From the NCBI GenBank assembly GCA_001931875.2, contig MSJH02000703.1, positions 1-34,856 of the forward strand: a DNA stretch of 34,856 nucleotides, given 5' to 3'. Each line of letters begins with the position of its first letter. The stretch's first letter is position 1. Under the pieces are notes generated by a model, which made no database searches, was not told the origin of the DNA, and saw only the letters and a program-made list of their open reading frames with translations. Origin of the DNA: Byssochlamys sp. IMV 00236. Taxonomy: Eukaryota > Ascomycota > Eurotiomycetes > Eurotiales > Thermoascaceae. The position numbers and the translations under genes are program-made. Positions 29,701-34,856 of this stretch are shown piece after piece.

Positions 29701-32700
29701 TGTCTCTTTCAGCCATGATTCAAGATCATGAGCGTCAGCAAGATACTTTTGCTTCCATCGGTAATTGTTGGCTTCATGTATACGGCATTGCATGAGCTCC
29801 TTGAGGTCATTCAATGTCTTTAATACCTGATTCATGTCTTCATCGTTTAAAGCGCGGGCCTTGATAGGTTCGAGTTGTTTCATTTCCAAAGCCTTGACAC
29901 GCTCCTGCCAGTCTAATGTAACAGATTCTGTAATGTCTTCAACTTGTAAAGTTGTCATTTCTTGCGTCAACTCAGCACCGGCAGTATTGAATGCGCTTAC
30001 CAGCCGAGTCCACTCAGCACGGCGAAGCTGTTCTGAAAGATCGTCTTTGACTGTCTGCACGTGTTCACATAATTTTCGGTACTGCGCATCCATATCCGCT
30101 TGCATTGTCTGCAGCGTATCGTCGTCCTCTTCCATCAGGGCCATATACTTGACTAGAGATGCCTGAAGGGCTAAGATGGAACTGGAGTAGGCTAGAACGG
30201 TCGACTGAATAGCTGCCACAGCACTGACAGATCCTTGGAGGTCTTCATCTACATTCTCTGCCACTTGATCAATAGCCATCCACTTGGACTGGATCCATTC
30301 CTTGACTGTTGTCGCTTCAGCCAAGTAACTAGCTTCAGCAGCGCGGCGATGAGAGAGCTTTTCTTTGCTTTCGAGAATAGACTGAAGCAAGCTAGCAAGT
30401 TCCTCTAGTCTTACGTACCGTGCTTGAATCATATCAGAAACAGATGTGTTGTAAGCTACATCATCCTTATCGCTACGAGGCAGTGGATGGGGAATCGTCT
30501 TGTTCAACTGGTGCACATCAGACCTGTACATTTCGAACGCTGCTTCGAATCCTTCTTGAATGCCATCAGCAGCCAGGAATCGAGCCTTGAGTGATTCTGC
30601 TCTGTTTTCGAGTTCCTGAATACGAGTGAGACAAGCACGTATCATTTCTGTCTGACGAAGAACTTCGTGCATGAACCCCTGAAGGCCCTGCATACGGTCC
30701 TTGCTGCTCTCAAGTGATGATTTACGTTTGTTTGTAGCTTCTGTCAATTGCTTCAATTCAGTAAATTCATCCAACATATGCTGAACTGTTTTTATGTGTA
30801 GAGCAAATGTGGACTGAAGCTCGTCTAGACGCTTGCTGCTCTCTTTTTCATCAACTTGCTCAGATTTCCAACGGGCGTAGTCTTTAATAAAGGACTCTAT
30901 CTCTACTTCAAATTCACTGCATGCCTTTAATTCTTTGTCAGCATGCGATTCCCAACAATGGCGTGTGTGTAGAATGTTGATTTCGGACACTTGCTGGGTA
31001 AGTAAGTCCTGTAGCTTGTGTACTAATTTCTTTATATCGGATTGCTTATCAAGCACAGGCACCGGTTTACTACTATCTAGCGTATCAAACGCCAATGTCA
31101 TGTTAAGATAAGCGGTCTCTAGAGATGGCAGATCTTGATCAACATACTCTTTCAAGGTCTTGTCGTGCTGCGTCAATTCTTCGACAAGTTTTTCAAGCAG
31201 GTTGTCCTTATGATTCGCGTTATCCTCACGAGATAACCAAAAGTTCTTTTCGTTGATAGTGTCACGAACAGATTCTTGCAAAGCCTCCAGTTTGTGCACA
31301 TGGTTTGCCAGCAACGATTCCCAATGAAGGCGAGTATCATAGCATTGAACTTGGTGAGTAAATAAGATAGTAAATTCTTGGAGCTGTTGATAAGTTGACT
31401 GCAGTAAGCTAGTGGGTGCCATGAGTCGATGCTTATCGATTGGAGCCTCCAAGTCCTGAAGTATATGGATATGCTCGATGAGGGGCTGGTACTCTTTGTC
31501 GTTTAAGGCTGAAACTTTTTCTGACAGTACATTAGCATCAAGCTTCGTACCGGATATCTGCAGCGTGGTAGCATAAAGCTGGTCTTCAAATGTATACATG
31601 CTCACATGCTGTTGCTTGATCTGTGCCATAGTCTTGGTTAACATTGCCGCTTTCTGCACACAATCTTCCAGCTCCTTTCGATATTGAACGGCAGCCCTTA
31701 ACCGGGACAGCAGTTCTTTCAATTGGTCAGCCATGCCTTGTAGGTCCGTATACGTCTTGAACACGACGTTAGCAATGTCTGTGCTAATTTCATCGTCCGC
31801 TGTTGATGGTCGTGTCGCCCGTGCCTCTTCGTTGCATTGAGGGTAAGGAATCTGCGAGCCTAGGCTAGTCCAGATGTCAAGTGCCTGATGGCCGTATTCG
31901 TTTACAGCCTCCTCCAGCTCTACATCATCTTCCTGACTGTACAACGTATCGTCAAGACGTTGCTGTAAGTCGATCATCAGTTTTTCGCCTTGTCCATATA
32001 GCTCAGATGCACGTGCTGAGAACTTTTCTAGAGCGATATGTTGATCTAGAATACCTTGGGTATATAGACAGAGTTCTTTAAGATGAGCAAAGTTTGCGGT
32101 TAAAGCATCCTGTCGACGCTTGACATGCTCCGCTGTCAGGTTGTTATCGTCAGCTACAGGTGTATCATCTTGCTTTATCCTACTAAAGCCTTCGATAAGC
32201 ACATGAAATCCATGTTGAAGTTGATCAAATTGCCGAGATTCAAAAGTATCCACCTTGGCCTGAATGTCTTTAAACTCTTGTTCAACTTGGTCCCAGTCTG
32301 ACATGGGATTATCTTTAGGACGCCATTGCGCTTTCTTTGCCGTAAAATCCCATATGCTTGCTGTCGTACTTGAGATCCACTGAGATGCTTTGCTGTACTG
32401 GCTTTCCCAAGAGATACGCTTGGCAAGAGTATCTAAGCCTAAACTATGAGCTGAAAGAGCCTCGTCCAGTTTACCCAGTTGCTGCTCAAGTTTTTTCAAA
32501 CTTTCGTTGAGTGTATCCATATAGGACCGATGGTGTGGTGAAGCATGCAGAGTGTGTATACTCTCATGCAGTTTTTTCACGTCATTCTCTCTAATTCCTC
32601 TCAGCTTGGATACCTGACCATCACGCTCTTTACGTAAACGCGCTAAATCGACTTCATCCAGGGCACATTTGCCAACAAACACATCTACCTTTGCCTTTGC

Positions 32701-34761
32701 CAATGCCCGTAAACGCTCATCTACCCAGCTCGTGAGACGGTTGATTTCGTCCTGTAGTTGCTTGGCCCGTTTCTGAAGTTGAAGCGCACGTCGATGTGAA
32801 CTCAATGCCTGATCAAGAGCCTCCCCAAGTAAGATCAATGCTGATTTTCGAGCCCCTACAACCATGCGGATAGTTTCATTAGCATCTTCATTATCTTGTT
32901 GATCACTTGGATGTGTAGTGTCTGGATAAGGTATTCTGGTGGCTAATCCAGTGACCAGACGAACAGCCTTCTCTTGAAACTGATTGACCTTTTCGCTTAG
33001 ATCTGGACTCAACAGTAGTTGCTGTTCAGCGTGGGTAATCTCTTGACGCAGCTGTTCACCCTCCACCTTGAGCTCATCCGCATGATCCAAAAAGTCAGTC
33101 ACCATCAAGTACTGCTCGACAACCTGACGAGCAAAAGCGACACGGTTTGTGAGCGCCTCAAACGCTTCCTCCAAAGCGACCTGCCTAGACTCGAGATGAC
33201 TGGGCAGTTCCATATGACATGAATCGTCCAAGTCTTGATACATGTTGACTGTCGTTGTGAACTGCCCTTGATCAAATGCTGTACACTGTTTTTCAAAACC
33301 AATCAATTTCTCAATCACCTCGTTCTTGGACTCATTCGTGTGGGACAGCGTGGGTCTCCAGCGTGCCTCTTTTCCCATAAATGTCTTGACCTGCTCTGTC
33401 ATGGACCGAACCCAGCCAACAGCTACATTATACTCCTGTTCCCAATAGACGCGTAAGGTGAGCATCTGAAGTTCATATGAACGCCGTCGAAGAAGATGCA
33501 TCAATCGATCCAATATCATGAGGGTTGTGAATGTGATTTCGATTGTGGTTGTGTCTGCCGGACTGAGATCTTTATCAGTTCCCGTCAACGCTTTCACGTG
33601 GGCTCTCAGACGGGCCATGTCCTGCTTGTCGAACGTTTCCACTTGTTTTTCCAGAATTTCATGCTCCTGATTCAACTGTTCCACTTGTTGTAATGTATAA
33701 TCCAATTCGACTTCATCCAGTGCTTCCACAGGTGGTCTACCTTCCAACAACACGATACGTTCTTCAATCCATTTCCGGATCCTTTCCGCTTCCACAAACC
33801 ACACGCGAACTTCCTCTACCCATGCGCAAATTAATTTGTACTTGCTTACTAATGTCTCACACTGTTCCTGCTGGTCCTCGAGTTTTGGTAAAGAATCTAA
33901 TAAAGCGCCAGCCTTTTGAGCTCTTTCTTCCAAGTCTTGTATGCCTGTGTCAGTGGTGGTTGTCTTGAGCATCTTGGCTTGAATGAACTCAAGTTCATTA
34001 CGGATATATGCAGCTGTCGTTTGAAACTGTGATGTGTGTCGTAAAAGTTCTCTCTTATGCAGTTGATATTCAAGTGCGGTCTGCGTTGCGTTTATGGCTG
34101 ATAGATTAGGATGTGAGCGTAAATAATGAGGTATGCATGCATGGAAATCTACAAGGTCTCGAAACTTGATCGTTTGATAGGCAGATTCAAAGTCTTCGAA
34201 TGATGAAGGATGCTTGTTGATAATGGATTGTTCTTCTAATAAAGACGAAAAAGAGCCTGTGAAATGGGGGATTAGTTTGTCGTTTGTTTGTTTTTTTTTG
34301 TTCTGGTTACCTTTTCTTTCGGTGGTGATGGTCCTGGATGATGTTACACTTTGCTCTTCCTTATTCAAAAAGTCAACGAGTGGATGATACAACTGTAATA
34401 GTTGAGAGAGTAATTGATTGGCTTTCTTTTCAAACTCCATATAGCCTTCTTGTTCTCTGTAAACGTCTTGTTGGGTCCTTGCCCACTTGAAAAGTTGGTG
34501 AAGCCAGGTGGTCGTGTCTGTTTCGAGGTCAACGTCGACACGTTCTTTGAATAGTTCGACTAGTTTTACACGGTCCGGTTGGTTTAACTGTTGAATGAGA
34601 TCAGGTACACTTTCGGAAAAGTAACGGTGAGCGAAACAGACTATGACTTTATCATCTATCCAATTCAGGTCAGATAGGACAGGTATAAGTGATAAAGTGG
34701 AGTATATGTCAAGTTCATTCTGTGACCATGCCAGCATGGTATCAGCAAGTGATGCGTTCAT
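26770..34761 (-). CDS. giant spectrin-repeat protein with GAS2 (GAR) domain, spectraplakin-like
   Basis: An open frame of 2663 codons, probably two exons (34311-34761 and 26770-34256) with a 54-nt in-frame intron, giving 2645 aa. The N-terminal about 80 residues (MLAWSQNELDIYSTL...NWIDDKVIVCFAHRY) resemble a divergent calponin-homology domain of the CH2 type (tentative). Then come about 2200 residues of coiled three-helix material with recurring Trp-Glu anchors: VYWEQEY (about 437), ISWESQY (780), LHWESLL (1142), HCWESHA (1267), YRWKQKY (1666), typical of spectrin repeats. A basic Ser-rich linker holds KSSLPTRK, and a GAS2 domain follows (about 2437-2520: DLDMEIGRIVNNAPYRVKV...GRYWFGDVNPKMAYCRVLKSKMVMVRVGGGW, split here into pieces). 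The tail is basic, then Asn/Ser/Thr-rich. GAS2 domains bind microtubules; with a CH domain it would crosslink actin and microtubules. Further upstream exons beyond the contig edge cannot be excluded. Confidence 0.85.
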   Translation of the reverse strand: MNASLADTMLAWSQNELDIYSTLSLIPVLSDLNWIDDKVIVCFAHRYFSESVPDLIQQLNQPDRVKLVELFKERVDVDLETDTTTWLHQLFKWARTQQDVYREQEGYMEFEKKANQLLSQLLQLYHPLVDFLNKEEQSVTSSRTITTERKGNQNKKKQTNDKLIPHFTGSFSSLLEEQSIINKHPSSFEDFESAYQTIKFRDLVDFHACIPHYLRSHPNLSAINATQTALEYQLHKRELLRHTSQFQTTAAYIRNELEFIQAKMLKTTTTDTGIQDLEERAQKAGALLDSLPKLEDQQEQCETLVSKYKLICAWVEEVRVWFVEAERIRKWIEERIVLLEGRPPVEALDEVELDYTLQQVEQLNQEHEILEKQVETFDKQDMARLRAHVKALTGTDKDLSPADTTTIEITFTTLMILDRLMHLLRRRSYELQMLTLRVYWEQEYNVAVGWVRSMTEQVKTFMGKEARWRPTLSHTNESKNEVIEKLIGFEKQCTAFDQGQFTTTVNMYQDLDDSCHMELPSHLESRQVALEEAFEALTNRVAFARQVVEQYLMVTDFLDHADELKVEGEQLRQEITHAEQQLLLSPDLSEKVNQFQEKAVRLVTGLATRIPYPDTTHPSDQQDNEDANETIRMVVGARKSALILLGEALDQALSSHRRALQLQKRAKQLQDEINRLTSWVDERLRALAKAKVDVFVGKCALDEVDLARLRKERDGQVSKLRGIRENDVKKLHESIHTLHASPHHRSYMDTLNESLKKLEQQLGKLDEALSAHSLGLDTLAKRISWESQYSKASQWISSTTASIWDFTAKKAQWRPKDNPMSDWDQVEQEFKDIQAKVDTFESRQFDQLQHGFHVLIEGFSRIKQDDTPVADDNNLTAEHVKRRQDALTANFAHLKELCLYTQGILDQHIALEKFSARASELYGQGEKLMIDLQQRLDDTLYSQEDDVELEEAVNEYGHQALDIWTSLGSQIPYPQCNEEARATRPSTADDEISTDIANVVFKTYTDLQGMADQLKELLSRLRAAVQYRKELEDCVQKAAMLTKTMAQIKQQHVSMYTFEDQLYATTLQISGTKLDANVLSEKVSALNDKEYQPLIEHIHILQDLEAPIDKHRLMAPTSLLQSTYQQLQEFTILFTHQVQCYDTRLHWESLLANHVHKLEALQESVRDTINEKNFWLSREDNANHKDNLLEKLVEELTQHDKTLKEYVDQDLPSLETAYLNMTLAFDTLDSSKPVPVLDKQSDIKKLVHKLQDLLTQQVSEINILHTRHCWESHADKELKACSEFEVEIESFIKDYARWKSEQVDEKESSKRLDELQSTFALHIKTVQHMLDEFTELKQLTEATNKRKSSLESSKDRMQGLQGFMHEVLRQTEMIRACLTRIQELENRAESLKARFLAADGIQEGFEAAFEMYRSDVHQLNKTIPHPLPRSDKDDVAYNTSVSDMIQARYVRLEELASLLQSILESKEKLSHRRAAEASYLAEATTVKEWIQSKWMAIDQVAENVDEDLQGSVSAVAAIQSTVLAYSSSILALQASLVKYMALMEEDDDTLQTMQADMDAQYRKLCEHVQTVKDDLSEQLRRAEWTRLVSAFNTAGAELTQEMTTLQVEDITESVTLDWQERVKALEMKQLEPIKARALNDEDMNQVLKTLNDLKELMQCRIHEANNYRWKQKYLADAHDLESWLKETKEAVTEFRENQGSVQEKADPIKEIKEVYNKICEFIDARKDKYEELRSFHKFLQLNSLTEMDERQQSLENEWKQLQGDVVQANQLVEQVCQWVALFDKLDAAKGTLEATVQTLETFDENTVLEELPELFEHEEKQLSDLLSNLDTLLSAAQSLYCQAPDEARQTRSNINAFKEQQSKLCQEVDEAQRLLADKLKLAQRQVSLNTCQTMISAVSQNVHKQIELWEKDLEAIRQVIDTTNKLEQVYLDKRGSTLETKRAEYGNQEAQIIRPALLQLKNDHSVDIKPMEDELAAAFDKLDMAIKAETGVQEMIRKLLGQIKSSKDISTWITQCHQAIEQTDPHDENAEESIKALDEKMADFKPVMTSFKKMVESINDMPLPEIRVQSVWTDLVAAANENAKAVKEEWNTLEQARNEMADDIQRTVRSIIMLRKIKHVIMLLADTREYLDNIKVPQLDEDTVSNSDIKIVVESEERNGADKLSRMLRQAEVEDYLKGLSTIEKETKDEIEQEMIELEKMTSQCQEGDSFKHQYQETKDAIARLTDSVEEKKVELHKALELGQLLTTTDDLEILLSSLEEAIGKAVPHHVTLMGHGLGRADLQAKLIELDARFKYYESNIVKSFKSAKEHPISTQETKDVVESYLSDLEKRWNLLKKQYKTRKIELSRTIDSKELYQQQQQARIRKSSLPTRKASSLLRAADRVSPTPSTSSSSSSGSLRLSVIGRHQPSKSATHVKPRPSTRHTKPPLNSYVADPENDLDMEIGRIVNNAPYRVKVKMVPGEVGRYWFGDVNPKMAYCRVLKSKMVMVRVGGGWTELSQFLRDHALLEGDFIPKSSTPEVILEEEPSIQEGFIETRRAKPVPRSMSPSQRPTGTPSHSTNTSGGYKDGDKFITVDQHGNQLEVKMRRFSNDTMEKSSNGYTRRRIARKKEKLNNQAAANVSTGVAVDNHNKSGNSSNNNSTSTVKNQTNTTNSNHTNHNAL
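34257..34310 (-). other. probable 54-nt in-frame intron in the spectraplakin-like gene
   Basis: On the minus strand: donor GTAACC directly after GAAAGAAAAG, a CTAAT branch-like site, a pyrimidine stretch (CCCCCATTTC) and acceptor ACAG. Length 54 nt, a multiple of three and with no stop, so the frame stays open whether spliced or not. The encoded residues (Lys/Asn/Gln-rich) do not fit the surrounding helical pattern, and all other introns in the window have this size and these ends. Confidence 0.7.
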
Positions 34762-34816
34762 ATTAAATATATATAAAGAAAAAAAGAGAAAAGAAAAGAA
34801 AAGAGGATATAATCAC

Positions 34817-34820
<4 letters not shown>

Positions 34821-34856
<36 letters not shown>
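34821..34856. repeat. poly(A) tract at the window end
   Basis: 36 A residues to the last base. Most likely the point where assembly stopped inside a homopolymer. It lies 60 bp upstream of the start codon of the giant gene, so its promoter is not in view. Confidence 0.85.

Noticed and set aside
29834..30166. 110-aa and other open frames opposite the giant gene
   Set aside because: Serine- and cysteine-rich antisense frames of Glu/Gln/Leu-rich coiled-coil codons, an expected artefact.

Overview
The window reads as nuclear DNA from an early-diverging filamentous fungus, most likely a member of the Mucorales. The evidence is a set of eukaryotic protein families interrupted by 45-70 nt GT-AG introns, very AT-rich spacers with long homopolymers, a GPI-anchored relative of chitin deacetylase, decayed IS630/Tc1-type transposase sequence, and protein sequences that read like mucoralean homologues. 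This species call is an inference from reading; no search was run. I traced exon joins by hand and every multi-exon gene listed closes in frame.

Left part (1-2600) is transposon debris: a frameshifted DDE transposase remnant next to a 294-bp repeat whose second copy lies at 22452-22747. From 2.7 to 10.6 kb is a compact gene block: a Mlx/Max-like bHLH-zipper factor, a cysteine-rich single-pass membrane protein with a PPxY motif, a TMX2-type thioredoxin membrane protein (minus), ribosomal protein uS2 (RPS0/SA), the tRNA methyltransferase TRM13, and a short helical protein of unknown function.

From 10.7 to 16.6 kb lie a Ded1/DDX3 DEAD-box helicase (minus), a divergent peroxisomal D-amino-acid oxidase (plus) that shares an intergenic region containing a perfect palindrome of GATA motifs, and a secreted GPI-anchored chitin-deacetylase-like protein (minus) that has lost most canonical metal and catalytic residues. 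A gene-poor, repeat-bearing stretch (16.6-20.4 kb) holds a tRNA-Arg(UCU) gene with three CACGTG/CATGTG boxes at exact 11-bp spacing upstream.

From 20.4 to the end: arginase (minus), the second transposon-repeat copy, a CA/GA microsatellite, a ten-exon membrane-anchored aldehyde dehydrogenase (minus), a small unknown protein (minus), glyoxalase II (plus), and an 8-kb gene (minus) for a giant spectrin-repeat protein ending in a GAS2 (GAR) microtubule-binding domain, effectively a fungal spectraplakin. That gene carries a 54-nt in-frame intron that a plain ORF call would translate. The window ends in 36 A residues, which looks like an assembly break.

There is no operon-like pathway cluster. Functional links are loose: arginase and D-amino-acid oxidase are both nitrogen-catabolic genes and both carry GATA motifs upstream; the bHLH factor has the H-E-R basic-region residues expected to read CACGTG, the motif repeated at the tRNA gene. 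The most unusual items are the spectraplakin-like protein, the deacetylase pseudoenzyme, the phased E-box array and the GATA palindrome.
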